In this document: piece after piece, positions 1 through 7,869 of the stretch
How the letters are laid out: the number at the start of each line of letters is the position of its first letter
How positions within the stretch are numbered: the stretch's first letter is position 1
Notes under the pieces: generated by a model
The model's input: the letters and a program-made list of their open reading frames with translations, nothing else
Databases searched by the model: none
What the model was told of the DNA's origin: nothing
Assembly: GCF_008042035.1 (NCBI RefSeq)
Contig: NZ_RDBL01000027.1
Location: 101,318 to 165,317, forward strand
Direction of reading: 5' to 3'
From: Streptomyces sp. col6
Lineage (GTDB): Bacteria; Actinomycetota; Actinomycetes; Streptomycetales; Streptomycetaceae
Length of the DNA: 64,000 bases
Program-made: the position numbers and the translations under genes

Positions 1-339
1 ATTGGGCACACCTCTCACGAGGGTGCGCACGCTGCTCTGGAGGTGCTGCCCGCGGCTCTCCTATCCGCGCCGCTCTGTGATTCGTACGTCCAGACGTTGC
101 CTGCGTTGCGGCCGCGGCGGCGCATCACTGTCCCGAGGGCGGCCGTGAGATCGTCCTTGACCTCGGCGAGGAGCTGGGCGCCGAAATAGGGGCGTGAAAT
201 GTGCCACTCACCAGGAGGTGATGGACCGGCTGCTCTCTGGCCACGTCGTGCGTGTCGAGAGGGTCTGAGCCACCCACAGCACAGTCATCACCTGCGCCCT
301 CGTGCCTGTGCGCTGGGTCCGCGCGGCATGCTGGCCGGC
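1..339. other. No supported gene
   Basis: Open frames exist on both strands here but none has a convincing ribosome binding site, family resemblance or consistent third-position G/C preference. The stretch runs into the start of a decayed phosphotransferase-like gene at about 340. Confidence 0.5.
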
Positions 340-713
340 ATGGACTTCCACCGGGTCGAGCGCGTTCCTGAGGCGTATCAGTGGTCACTGACGGGGCGGG
401 AGATCACCGCGATCTGCCGACGCGCCTTCGGTTCCGCAGTGGTTCTCGTCTCCGCGGTCGAGCTGGGTACGGGGGTGTACAACAACGTCTACGGGCTGAC
501 GTGGACCGGCCGGGCGGAACCGGTGATTCTGCGGGTCGCGCCGGAGGAGTCCCGCCAGTTCCGCAGCGAGCGCCACCTGGTGCGCGACGAGTATGCCACC
601 CAGCCTGGCTGGCTGTGATCGCGCCGCTGATGCCCCGGGTGCTCGTCGCGGACTGGTCGGCGGTGACGCCGCTCGGGAGCAGGCGGCAGAAGCGGGACTA
701 TCCGTTCTCATAG
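340..713 (+). pseudogene. Decayed aminoglycoside-phosphotransferase-like gene, N-terminal part
   Basis: The frame from an ATG at 340 reads like the start of a Streptomyces phosphotransferase of the APH/kinase-like fold (MDFHRVERV, then CRRAFG, GVYNNVYGLTW and PVILRVAPEE). It stops at a TGA at 616-618. The homologous continuation (WLAVIAPLMPRVLVADW) is found at once in another frame, so one base was lost near 602. Similarity ends near 700, and the catalytic loop and the rest of the roughly 300-residue domain are absent. A second, shorter fragment of the same type lies at 2541-2670. The substrate of this family branch is not known. Non-functional with good confidence. Confidence 0.7.
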
Positions 714-869
714 GTCGTCCGGGACGAGCGCAGCACGCACTCCAACACCCTTCCCATCATGATCGTTGAACACAGGCCACTCGGCTGAACTCGTTGTGAA
801 GGGATCAAGGTTGGGTGAAAAGGCTGCAGGCGTGCAGTACTGAGGTCTGGAGCCATGGGCCGTTGCCCC

Positions 870-1298
870 TCAGTGGAAGACGAGCACGAGCAGCGCGCCG
901 AGCGCCATGACGGCCAGTCCTGTACCCCAGAACAACTTGACGCCGCCCCACTCGTCGGCGAAATCGATCTCGTCGAGCGTTCCCGTCCTGGCCCGCTTCG
1001 GCTTCCTCCGGTCGTACACCACGGGGACGACACTCCCCACAGGCCCGGCCGGGTCCCTGCCGATTTCGATGAAGCGGGGCGGACGCATGGGATCGCCCCC
1101 AGGGATGAGCACGTCGTAAAAGACGCGACGTCCCTTGCTGATCCACTCATCCAGCGTGGGGATCGCCTCTCCCTCGACTCCGTAGAGCTTCAGTGCTCGT
1201 AGCTTCAGAAAAACCACGAGTCCTCCGGAATTGAGAAAACAGATCAGCATCCCCAACGGGATCAGAAGCACTCCGATGTTGGCCAGAACTGTAGCCAC
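870..1298 (-). CDS. Small membrane protein, DUF3592-like
   Basis: Hypothetical protein of 142 residues. The GTG start at 1298 is chosen because AGGGGG sits just upstream, and because the N-terminal hydrophobic segment (VLANIGVLLIPLGMLICF) then begins immediately. A second hydrophobic segment lies at the C terminus (LAVMALGALLVLVFH). The roughly 80 polar residues between contain PVVYDRRKPKRA, so the layout is TM - soluble domain - TM, as in DUF3592 proteins. I do not know its function. It stands alone, with decayed DNA on both sides. A longer upstream reading to 1532 is possible but has no signal supporting it. Confidence 0.65.
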   Translation of the reverse strand: MATVLANIGVLLIPLGMLICFLNSGGLVVFLKLRALKLYGVEGEAIPTLDEWISKGRRVFYDVLIPGGDPMRPPRFIEIGRDPAGPVGSVVPVVYDRRKPKRARTGTLDEIDFADEWGGVKLFWGTGLAVMALGALLVLVFH

Positions 1299-1574
1299 GG
1301 GACCCCCTGCTTCTTCGCACACTCTCTCGGTGAGGGGTGATCTTAGCTTTATGTGTGATAGGACGTCAGTCGTGAGGCAGGACTTGCCCAGCGAGGTTCC
1401 CGAGCAGGTACCAGGCGAGATCGGTTTCTGGCTCGCGCCCGCCGCACACGGCGGCAACCTCATGATCCCCGTGTCTGAGGAAGCCCGCCCCCCATACGCG
1501 CATCTGCGCAGGCTCGGGGGTAGAAACGCCATGTCGCACAGTGGGCTTCAATTTGAAACGGTCAGTAAGCGCCG

Positions 1575-1830
1575 TTGGGTCACCTCGCGATACTTGCCCA
1601 CGCCTTCCTCGCCGCCCACGAACGCATCCAAGGCCAAGCCCCGGACGGCCTGCTCCCGCTGACCTGCAACGAGATCCTGCACCTGTTCGCAACGCTCGCA
1701 GCTGCCCAGCCGTCCTCACGACCTTCCGGTTCCACTGGTCTGTATGGCGACGACGCCATCAAGAGCGCGCCCGGACCAGCCACTACCAGCGGCACGCTGC
1801 CCATCAGTACGGCTGCAACTCTCATCCCGT
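1575..1830 (+). mobile_element. Transposase remnant, IS701-type C terminus
   Basis: The frame around 1575-1690 reads LAILAHAFLAA, then PDGLLPLTCNEILHLFA. That is the usual C-terminal signature of Streptomyces IS701-type transposases. The expected last segment (HWSVWRRRHQERARTSHYQ) follows in another frame at about 1725-1800, so a frameshift lies between them. Everything upstream, including the catalytic DDE region, is missing, and no inverted repeat was seen. The left flank (1300-1570) carries no recognisable gene. Confidence 0.65.
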
Positions 1831-2403
1831 TCACAGCTGGTGAATCCAGGCGTTGACCAGAACCGCCCCGCCAAGCAGCGAGAGTACGGTGGCCAACACC
1901 GGCAGGGTTCCGACGAGGCGACCCCACATCCCGCCCGCGAGCCGGGAATGCAGCCGGTCGAGCAGCCACAGCAGTCCTAGACCGGCGGCCGCGGTGAGCA
2001 GGCCGACGCCGAAGTGCGCAAGCCATGCGCCACCCGTCGTGGGACCGCCCCACGCGGTGGTGTACGGACCGGGCTGAACGAGCGGGTAGAAAACCCCCCG
2101 CAGCACGAACAGGAGTTCCAGGCCGATCGGGATCAGCGTGAGGAGCCCGAGCGGTATGGCGAGCAGCCCGTGTACCAACAGCCGCACCGCACTGGGCCGG
2201 TGACCGTTCGCGATGTCCTCCCCGGCAAGGCGCCCCCACCAACGGCGTGCTGCCTCAGGTCGTCCGGTGGCGACCGCGGCGACCGCGGCGAGGGAGACCG
2301 GCAGGAGCGCGGCACCCACAGCCGCGCGCTGTATGAAAGCTGTGGACGGGTGAGCGTGCGCCTTGGCGGGGCCGCTGCCGTGCCGCGAAGCTACTTCCCT
2401 CAT
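1831..2403 (-). CDS. Polytopic membrane protein, function unknown
   Basis: A 190-residue protein starting at ATG 2403. A short basic N terminus is followed by about four hydrophobic helices: residues 28-46 (AVGAALLPVSLAAVAAVA), about 75-100 (LLVHGLLAIPLGLLTLIPIG), about 125-150 (AHFGVGLLTAAAGLGLLWLL) and the C-terminal 20 residues (LPVLATVLSLLGGAVLVNAW). A polar loop between helices two and three contains PGPYTTAWGGPT. No catalytic motif is visible. It is monocistronic, between the IS701 relic and the second phosphotransferase fragment. I recognise no family with certainty. Membrane location is an inference from hydrophobicity. Confidence 0.75.
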   Translation of the reverse strand: MREVASRHGSGPAKAHAHPSTAFIQRAAVGAALLPVSLAAVAAVATGRPEAARRWWGRLAGEDIANGHRPSAVRLLVHGLLAIPLGLLTLIPIGLELLFVLRGVFYPLVQPGPYTTAWGGPTTGGAWLAHFGVGLLTAAAGLGLLWLLDRLHSRLAGGMWGRLVGTLPVLATVLSLLGGAVLVNAWIHQL

Positions 2404-2540
2404 GACCTGATCCTCACGCTGTGGCCGGCGGTGTGTTCCATCGACCCCGGGAAACTAGGCGCAAGGACTCGCTCTGTGCATCACTCCACGGAGCCAGGAC
2501 CAACCCCCTACGTGGGTAGGGGGTCGGTCCCCCGGGGGGC

Positions 2541-2670
2541 GGGTACGCCGAGGTCTGCCACCGCGTCTTCGGTCCGGCGGCGGTTCCCGTCTCCGCGATC
2601 GAGCATGGCACGGGGTTGTACAACAACGTTTACCGCCTGACTCGGACCGGCCTGGCGGAACCGGGTGCCC
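2541..2670 (+). pseudogene. Second phosphotransferase-like fragment
   Basis: About 40 codons from roughly 2550 read CHRVFGPAAVPVSAIEHGTG, then LYNNVYRLTRTG. These align residue for residue with CRRAFGSAVVLVSAVELGTG and VYNNVYGLTWTG in the 340-713 relic. The resemblance stops near 2660, just before the next gene. No start codon or remaining domain is present. Two divergent pieces of one family about 2 kb apart suggest an old duplication or two related genes that were both destroyed. Confidence 0.6.
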
Positions 2671-2709
2671 TGATCCGACCGCCCCGGCCACCGGGACAGG
2701 AGTGGTGTT

Positions 2710-3209
2710 GTGACCGATCGCGCCCCGCTGATGTTCCTGCTGGTGGGGCTCACTGGTTTGGGAAAGACGACCTACGCCCAAGTGCGGCTGGAGCCTCGGG
2801 GCGCTATACGGCTGTCGGCGGATGAGGTGGTTTTTGAACGTCATGGCCGGTACGGCGTCGACTACCGGCCGGACACGTACTTCGGGAAGGAGGCCGCGGT
2901 CGTCGCCGAACTGCGCAGGCAGCTCGTGGAACTGCTGGCCGCCGGCCGGGACGTGGTGTGGGACCACGGTCTGTGGCGCCGCGGGGACCGCGACGCGATG
3001 AAGGAACTGGTGGAGTCGGCCGGTGGCCGGTGGCGGCTGCTGTACTTCCTGGCGGAATACGACGAACTGCTCCGCCGTCTGGCGCACCGCAACGAACGGG
3101 CGGACGCCAACGCACTGGCGGTGACGCCTCAGGCCCTGGCCGACTTCGCCGCCCGCTTCGAGGTGCCCCGGGGTGAGGGGAGGAAATCATCCGGCCCGGA
3201 CGGTCCTGA
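2710..3209 (+). CDS. P-loop (AAA_33-like) kinase, C-terminal frameshift
   Basis: Predicted ATP-dependent kinase of the zeta-toxin/AAA_33 type. The GTG start at 2710 follows AGGAG by 8 bases. A Walker A motif lies at residues 13-20 (GLTGLGKTT). Later come SADEVVF, a VVWDHGLWRR segment and the basic stretch LAHRNERADAN that resembles a lid region. The usual C-terminal tail (FEVPRGEGEEII) is found only if one G is restored in a GGGG run near 3178. The protein then ends at TGA 3209 with 166 residues, the common length. Without that base the frame runs on to 3672, across more than 400 bases of the convergent gene, which is implausible. Substrate unknown. It may be a real mutation or a homopolymer error. 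Confidence 0.7.
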
Positions 3210-3237
3210 GAGCCGGCACACGCGCGGTCCATTGCCT

Positions 3238-4395
3238 TCACGCTCCCGGTGCGCTCCCGGTGATGATTGCGTCGGCAACCTTGGCCAGGACCGCGGCGCT
3301 CGCCGGGATGTCGTGGTTGAGCCGGACAGCACGGTGAGGCAGTTCGGCGAGACGCGAGGCGACCTCGGCTCGGGCGCTTTCGCGGCCGCCCCCGTCCACG
3401 CCCTGCGCCTGCCCGAAGACGTCGGGGTAGCGGTCCTCCGTCTTCCCGGACATGAAGTCCGCCTCGCCCAGCGTCCGGGTGCCGTCGGTGATGTCCGGCG
3501 CTGCGTCGGCGTCGATCTGAGGGAAGAGGAGGCCGGCCGCCCGGCCGCTGGTGGCCAGCGGGACGTCGAACAGGTCCGGGAACTGGTCCGGGAACACCTG
3601 GACCTTCCGCTCGCGCTTTGCGTTCTCCCACAGCGGCGTGTGGTCGCCGGCGAGCAGCGCCTCGGTCACTGACTCGTGCTGTGTCGGGTGGAAGCTGCCG
3701 CCGGAGCGCAGGTGCTCGCGCGCCTTGTCCTCCCAGCCGAGCGAGTGGAGGAGGCCGAGGCCGAGGGCGGCGGCGGACGGCCAGGGCACGACCTCGACGT
3801 CCCGCTCGCCGGTCGGCCGCACCAGCACCCGGTCGTTGGCCAGGAGCTGCCAGCCGTTTGAGGCGAGCAGCAGCGCCGTGCTCGTCTTCCCGGCGCCCTT
3901 GTCGCCGAAGGTGAGGAGCGTCGCGCCGTCGGCCGGTCGTACAACGGCGGAGGAGTGGAGTACGGCCCACCCGTCGCTCAGGAGCTGGCCGCGGATCGCC
4001 TCCCGGGCGATGCGCGCGGCGGCCAGGGCGAGCGGCTGCACGTCGGTGCTGGACAGGACCATGCGGCCTGAGGAGGGCGTGCTGCGGTACGCGATGCCCT
4101 CGCACGGCGATGTCGCGATGATGTCGTCCCCGTCCCGTGCCACCAGCAGCTGGTGCCTCGCGTATTCGACGGTGTCCGTGGCCCGGCCGTCGCCGACGAG
4201 ACGGGTGACCGCCTCGTAGTCGTCCGGATCGACGTCCGCGACCACCAGGGCGGCGGAGAACACGCCAGCCGCCTTCACCGGCACGGCGTTCCACCAGGGT
4301 CCGAAGTAGCGCAGGGCCCAGTCGGTGACCTCCGGCCGGTTGCTGAGCACGGTGACGGCCGCTGCGGCGGCCTTGAGTCGGGTGGCGGTGATCAT
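3238..4395 (-). CDS. HPr kinase-like P-loop ATPase
   Basis: A 385-residue protein starting at ATG 4395, whose ATG overlaps the stop of the upstream gene (ATGA), so translation is probably coupled. Near residue 160 is LLTFGDKGAGKTSTALLLAS, a P-loop of the HprK/PEPCK-like kinase type. LLANDRVLVRPTGERDVEVV follows, equivalent to the substrate/metal-binding part of HprK folds. The N-terminal 140 residues look like a specific domain without TM segments. In other bacteria HprK-like enzymes phosphorylate serine in HPr or modify peptides such as lasso peptides. No HPr or precursor gene is visible here, so the substrate is open. Last gene of a three-gene coupled unit with a dehydrogenase-like and a phosphotransferase-like protein. 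Confidence 0.8.
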   Translation of the reverse strand: MITATRLKAAAAAVTVLSNRPEVTDWALRYFGPWWNAVPVKAAGVFSAALVVADVDPDDYEAVTRLVGDGRATDTVEYARHQLLVARDGDDIIATSPCEGIAYRSTPSSGRMVLSSTDVQPLALAAARIAREAIRGQLLSDGWAVLHSSAVVRPADGATLLTFGDKGAGKTSTALLLASNGWQLLANDRVLVRPTGERDVEVVPWPSAAALGLGLLHSLGWEDKAREHLRSGGSFHPTQHESVTEALLAGDHTPLWENAKRERKVQVFPDQFPDLFDVPLATSGRAAGLLFPQIDADAAPDITDGTRTLGEADFMSGKTEDRYPDVFGQAQGVDGGGRESARAEVASRLAELPHRAVRLNHDIPASAAVLAKVADAIITGSAPGA

Positions 4396-5294
4396 GTAGC
4401 GATCCTCTCGGGGAGAGCAGGGAGTTGGGCGTATGCGTCGCGAAGACTGCTGGCCGCAGAGTCCAGACACAGGCGTTCGGAACGCGTCAGGGGCGGCAGG
4501 GCCGGCACGGCCTCGCCTCCGGTGAAGCGCAACGGAATTCCGAGGTGAACGTCCCCGTACGGGACGGACAGCTCCTCGACGCCGTCGACCAGGCCGAGGG
4601 CCTTGCGGAGCGTGGAGAGCACCGCGCCCGCAGGCCCGTAGCGGGTACGGCCGATGCCGGTGCGGATCAGCGCCGGCCGCTGCTGGAGGTCTGCCACGAT
4701 GGTACGCACCGGGACCGCGATCGGGCGGCCGTCGACGGTGGTCGTCGACGCGCACACCACGGCGCGGTCACCGTGCTCGCCGATGACGTGGCCGCACACC
4801 CGCGCGGGGGCGACCTGGGCGTACCGGGCGAGCAGAATGCGGTAGCGGGCCGAGTCCAGATTCGAGCCGATCCCGAAGACCCGGGAGCAGCCCGACACGT
4901 CGGCGAACCGACGGGCCATCACGTCGACCGGGTTCGTCACGACGAGGACCGTCCCGCCGTACCCGCGCAGCTGACGCGCCAGCTCGCCGACCGCGGGAGC
5001 GTTCGCCGCCGCGCCGCCGCGCCGGATGTCCCGCCGGGCCGTGTTCGTGAAGTCGCTCCGCAGAGCGATCACCACCCCGTCGCAGCCGTGGAGGTCATCG
5101 ACCTCACCGGCCTCGATGAGGGAGCGTGACCGGGCGGTGTGCGCGAGGTCCTGGAGGTCGGCGCACAGGCCCTGCACCTGATCGGGTCGCCGGGACACGA
5201 GCAGCAGCCGGCCGGGCAGGCCTGCGGCAACGAGGGCGGCAGCGACGCTCTGCCCCACCGCACCCGTCCCGACGATCCCGACCACCGGGGCCAT
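4392..5294 (-). CDS. Lactate/malate dehydrogenase family protein
   Basis: A 300-residue NAD-dependent 2-hydroxyacid dehydrogenase-fold protein. The N terminus has the Rossmann motif VGIVGTGAVGQS. VTNPVDVMARRF and GIGSNLDSARYR correspond to the conserved NPVD and LDSAR segments, and VIGEHGDRAV contains the catalytic histidine of the family. All key positions appear intact, so it is probably active; substrate choice between lactate, malate or another 2-oxoacid cannot be read here. The start ATG 5294 overlaps the stop of the preceding gene (TGATG) and its own stop overlaps the next start. It is clearly not a housekeeping mdh or ldh context. Confidence 0.85.
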   Translation of the reverse strand: MAPVVGIVGTGAVGQSVAAALVAAGLPGRLLLVSRRPDQVQGLCADLQDLAHTARSRSLIEAGEVDDLHGCDGVVIALRSDFTNTARRDIRRGGAAANAPAVGELARQLRGYGGTVLVVTNPVDVMARRFADVSGCSRVFGIGSNLDSARYRILLARYAQVAPARVCGHVIGEHGDRAVVCASTTTVDGRPIAVPVRTIVADLQQRPALIRTGIGRTRYGPAGAVLSTLRKALGLVDGVEELSVPYGDVHLGIPLRFTGGEAVPALPPLTRSERLCLDSAASSLRDAYAQLPALPERIAT

Positions 5295-6499
5295 CACCGG
5301 GCGCTCCCGGCGGCCGCGTCGATCGTGGAGAGCACCCTGTCCAGGAGCCGGGCGCCGGACAGCGACCCGACCAGGAGCGCACTCACGCGTTCCACGAGAC
5401 CAGCCACGATAGGGGCCTGCGTGACGAGGAACTGCTGCTGCCGGGTCAGGGGCAGCCCCGGCGGAGCGCTGAGGCAGGTGCTCAGGATGCTCACCGTGTC
5501 CATGAGCCACAGGACCAGCACCTCCCGCAGCCGCCGCGGCTGCTCGCGTTCGAGCTGCGTCGCCACGTAGTGGTCGAGCGTCGAGGCCACGCCCTGAACG
5601 ATCTGCCGTCCGGCAGCCGGGTTCGGGTGGTCGAGGGCGAGGAGGATCGACCGGCCCAGGAGCTTCGCGACGTCCGGCTCGGGTCCGGCAGCCCACTGCA
5701 CCGCCGGGTCGATGAATCGGAGGCGGGAGCCATCCGTGAAGGTGTGCTCCGGCTTGAGGTCCCCGAACACGGCCGTGTCCCGCCGCGCCGACAGACCGTC
5801 GGCCATCTTGAGGAGCCGCCATACCGCGCTCTGTAAAAGGGCGTTGATCTGCTCGCGCTCGAACTCCTGCAGGCCGCTGTCCGCGCCGAGCGACCGCAGA
5901 TAGTCCGCACCGGCCGGGCCGCCGAACTTCCTGCGGAACACGCCGGCGACGGAGCGCTCGATGATCGACGCCGCGTCACGCAAGACTTCGGCGCCGGCCG
6001 GGCCGTGGAGACCACGCAGCTCGACAAGGACCTGGTCCAAGAGCGCGGCCGTGTCCCACGGGCGGGCGGACAGCTCGTCGGCCAACGTTGCGCCCGGCGC
6101 GACTCGCGTGAGGAGGACGCCATCGCACAGACCCGCCGTCTTGCAGACCCGGGGCCGCCCCAGGCGCCGCAGGAGGCGAAGATGCTGCGCCTCGCGGGCG
6201 GTCAGCAGGTCGGCGCTCGTCACGTAGGCCCGCTGCGCCTCCAGCACGTTCTCCCACGGCCCGGCCGCCCCTCGCAGGATCGACACGAGGGACATGCCCA
6301 ACCAGCTGTATTTCGCGATCAGCACCTCGCCGTCGACCATGACCCGGCAGACGTACGACGTGACGCTCGGGCTCTGTGGGCCGAGCACGGTTTCCTTCTC
6401 CGGCCACCGCTTCGCGACCGCCCGGGTGATGATCTCCTGAGTGGCGGTGCGTAGAGCGGGCACGTCTAACTGTCCGGTCTCCGTGGTGATGGTCACCAT
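5294..6499 (-). CDS. APH-like phosphotransferase
   Basis: About 401 residues with a protein-kinase/aminoglycoside-phosphotransferase fold. A beta-strand lysine region (GEVLIAKYSWLG) is followed by a C-terminal lobe with VFGDLKPEHTF, the counterpart of the catalytic HGDxxxxN loop (His and Asn are replaced), and by LRFIDPAVQW, the metal-binding IDxE/DFG-like aspartate. AAGGAGG lies only 1 base from ATG 6499 and 4 bases from GTG 6496, so either may be used. It heads an operon with the dehydrogenase-like and HprK-like genes, with overlapping stop/start codons. The combination suggests a small-molecule or peptide modification pathway; that is inference. The altered catalytic loop could mean a changed mechanism or no activity. 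Confidence 0.8.
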   Translation of the reverse strand: MVTITTETGQLDVPALRTATQEIITRAVAKRWPEKETVLGPQSPSVTSYVCRVMVDGEVLIAKYSWLGMSLVSILRGAAGPWENVLEAQRAYVTSADLLTAREAQHLRLLRRLGRPRVCKTAGLCDGVLLTRVAPGATLADELSARPWDTAALLDQVLVELRGLHGPAGAEVLRDAASIIERSVAGVFRRKFGGPAGADYLRSLGADSGLQEFEREQINALLQSAVWRLLKMADGLSARRDTAVFGDLKPEHTFTDGSRLRFIDPAVQWAAGPEPDVAKLLGRSILLALDHPNPAAGRQIVQGVASTLDHYVATQLEREQPRRLREVLVLWLMDTVSILSTCLSAPPGLPLTRQQQFLVTQAPIVAGLVERVSALLVGSLSGARLLDRVLSTIDAAAGSAR

Positions 6500-6566
6500 G
6501 CCTCCTTGTGGGGTCGCGCTTCCTCTGGTGCTGATAGGCGATGTGCCGTGGGATGGGAACGGGGCG

Positions 6567-7010
6567 TCAGCTTGAGTTGGCAACGCGGTAGACGAGGAAC
6601 TGGGCGGACTCGTCTACCGGACTCCAGGCGCGTTCGGGAGCGCGGACGACGAGACCCGCGTCGCTCAGGACCTGCCGCAGACGGCCCAGGTGCTTGCTCC
6701 AGTGGCGCTCGGCGCCCTCGGGCACCGCACCGGTGCCCGGCGTACAGGCGTACTCGGCCGCCGGCCACCAGGTCATCCAGGTGCAGCGGTCGGCTTCGGG
6801 CGGCCACACCGTCTGGGTGATGGGAAATACGACGACCCGGGCGGACGGCGACCAGCACTCACTGGAGTCGAGCCCGGCCTTCCTCAGCACGTCGCGGACC
6901 AGGTTCTCGGGCGACTGCTCATTCCACGGCCAGTTGGGGCGTGCGAGGTTCGGGGGCACAGGCTCCGACAGCGCCCAGTCGGTCTCGGCCGGCGGCTTCC
7001 TCGGCGGCAC
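6567..7010 (-). CDS. Hypothetical protein, possible regulator of the downstream operon
   Basis: A 147-residue soluble protein with a GTG start at 7010, 15 bases after the stop of the preceding (broken) gene. It is rich in Trp and Pro (WPWNEQSP, TQTVWPPEADRCTWMTWW) with a mixed alpha/beta pattern afterwards (HWSKHLGRLRQVLSDAGLVV). No domain was recognised. The last 70 residues end in a beta-strand-like SAQFLVYRVANSS. It lies 68 bases upstream of the APH-like gene in the same direction and may share its transcript. No convincing Shine-Dalgarno sequence was seen; the frame itself has strong third-position G/C bias. Function unknown. Confidence 0.6.
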   Translation of the reverse strand: MPPRKPPAETDWALSEPVPPNLARPNWPWNEQSPENLVRDVLRKAGLDSSECWSPSARVVVFPITQTVWPPEADRCTWMTWWPAAEYACTPGTGAVPEGAERHWSKHLGRLRQVLSDAGLVVRAPERAWSPVDESAQFLVYRVANSS

Positions 7011-7025
7011 GCCACGGGGCAGCCG

Positions 7026-7441
7026 TTACACGAGGAATTCGGCGTTGGGGTGGAAGCGGTGCGCATTGCCGAAGCGGGCGGGTTCCACGACGTAGCCCAG
7101 TGACTCCAGAGCACGAGCGGTAGCCGGAATCCGCATCTTCCAGTGCACCGGATCGCGGCGCATCGCGGCGTCCGGCGACCACTCCACCGTGACGCACAGC
7201 TCGGCCCCCGGAGCCATGCGGCCTCGGTGAGCACATGCGCGCGGCACACGCCGATATCCGCCGGCCGCACGTGTCGGCTGTACCGCATCCCGTCCTTCCC
7301 GACCCGGAGGAACTGCTTCTCGCCGAGACCGAGTTCGCACAGGTGCCAGTCCACCAAGGCCCTCCCGCTCTGCGGGTCGGCCGGGTCGTAAACGGGCTCG
7401 ACCGTGGGTCTTGCTCGGGTCCACTGTTCCGCTTCCTTCAC
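7026..7441 (-). pseudogene. Hypothetical protein gene broken by one frameshift
   Basis: The GTG start at 7441 follows GAGGAG by 5 bases. The first 75 codons read smoothly (DWHLCELGLGEKQFLRVGKD, then RAHVLTEAAW). Near 7207 the coding pattern jumps to another frame (MAPGAELCVTVEWSPDAAMR) that runs to TAA 7026 and ends HRFHPNAEFLV. Joining the two parts gives a protein of about 138 residues, similar in length to the next gene downstream. One base is missing in a GCATGG context, so this is a single-base deletion or a sequencing error. The family is unknown to me; it sits between small regulatory-type genes and the APH-like operon. Confidence 0.6.
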
Positions 7442-7499
7442 TGTGACTCCTCAGCGAGCAGACGATGGCGGGCAGGGCGGGAGGCCAGGGGGCGGCCGC

Positions 7500-7607
7500 T
7501 CACCACCCGGCCGCGGCCACGATCAGGACCAGTGCGGCGAGGAAGACCGCCGCCTGGCAGAAACGCAGCCAGCGGGACTTCCGGGCGGAACGCGGCGGGT
7601 GACTCAC
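7500..7607 (-). CDS. Tiny single-span membrane protein (35 aa)
   Basis: GTG start at 7607, overlapping the TGA of the preceding small gene as GTGA. The 35-residue product has a basic N terminus (RSARKSRWLRFC) and one hydrophobic helix (QAAVFLAALVLIVAAAGW). Third codon positions are mostly G or C, unlike the alternative frame over the same DNA. A tail-anchored membrane peptide is the likely topology. No family recognised. Confidence 0.45.
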   Translation of the reverse strand: MSHPPRSARKSRWLRFCQAAVFLAALVLIVAAAGW

Positions 7608-7869
7608 TCGCGCTCCGACGAGGGGGAGGTTTCCGACCGTGTCGATGCGCCGGCGCGATGGGGGTGCCTCCGAAGCAGGACTCGGCAGTCCACAGCGCGC
7701 GAGTGGCCGCCGGCCGCGCGGGCCTGCTCCTCCTCCTCGCGCAGCCGAGCGCATCTGGCGCACACCATGAGCGATCCCTTGATCCGCTGCTGGCGATTCC
7801 GATGCCGAGCGCGACGGCCATCCCGGCCAGGACCACGAGGTACACGACCTGCCGGGCGCGCTCACTCAT
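7604..7869 (-). CDS. Small protein: TM segment plus Cys-containing helical tail, probably frameshifted
   Basis: From ATG 7869 the frame encodes MSERARQVVYLVVLAGMAVA, a single membrane helix. It then loses coding character near 7790. A second frame, open through ATG 7768 to TGA 7604, reads QQRIKGSLMVCARCARLREE and then ARAAGGHSRAVDCRVLLRRH, with a CxxC pair and high third-position G/C. The simplest reading is one protein of about 88 residues split by a one-base indel; the alternative is two overlapping small genes. The distal frame is translationally coupled (GTGA) to the 35-residue membrane peptide. Its neighbours are typical of Streptomyces XRE/HATPase regulatory loci. Function unknown. Confidence 0.45.

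Noticed and set aside
3238..3672. Extension of the P-loop kinase frame to 320 residues
   Set aside because: It runs antisense through the end of the HprK-like gene and loses the family tail, which is present in the next frame with a normal stop at 3209.
7438..7760. Continuation of the 7869 frame to a 143-residue protein
   Set aside because: Past the first 30 codons its third-position composition is poor, while two overlapping frames over the same DNA have strong coding bias.
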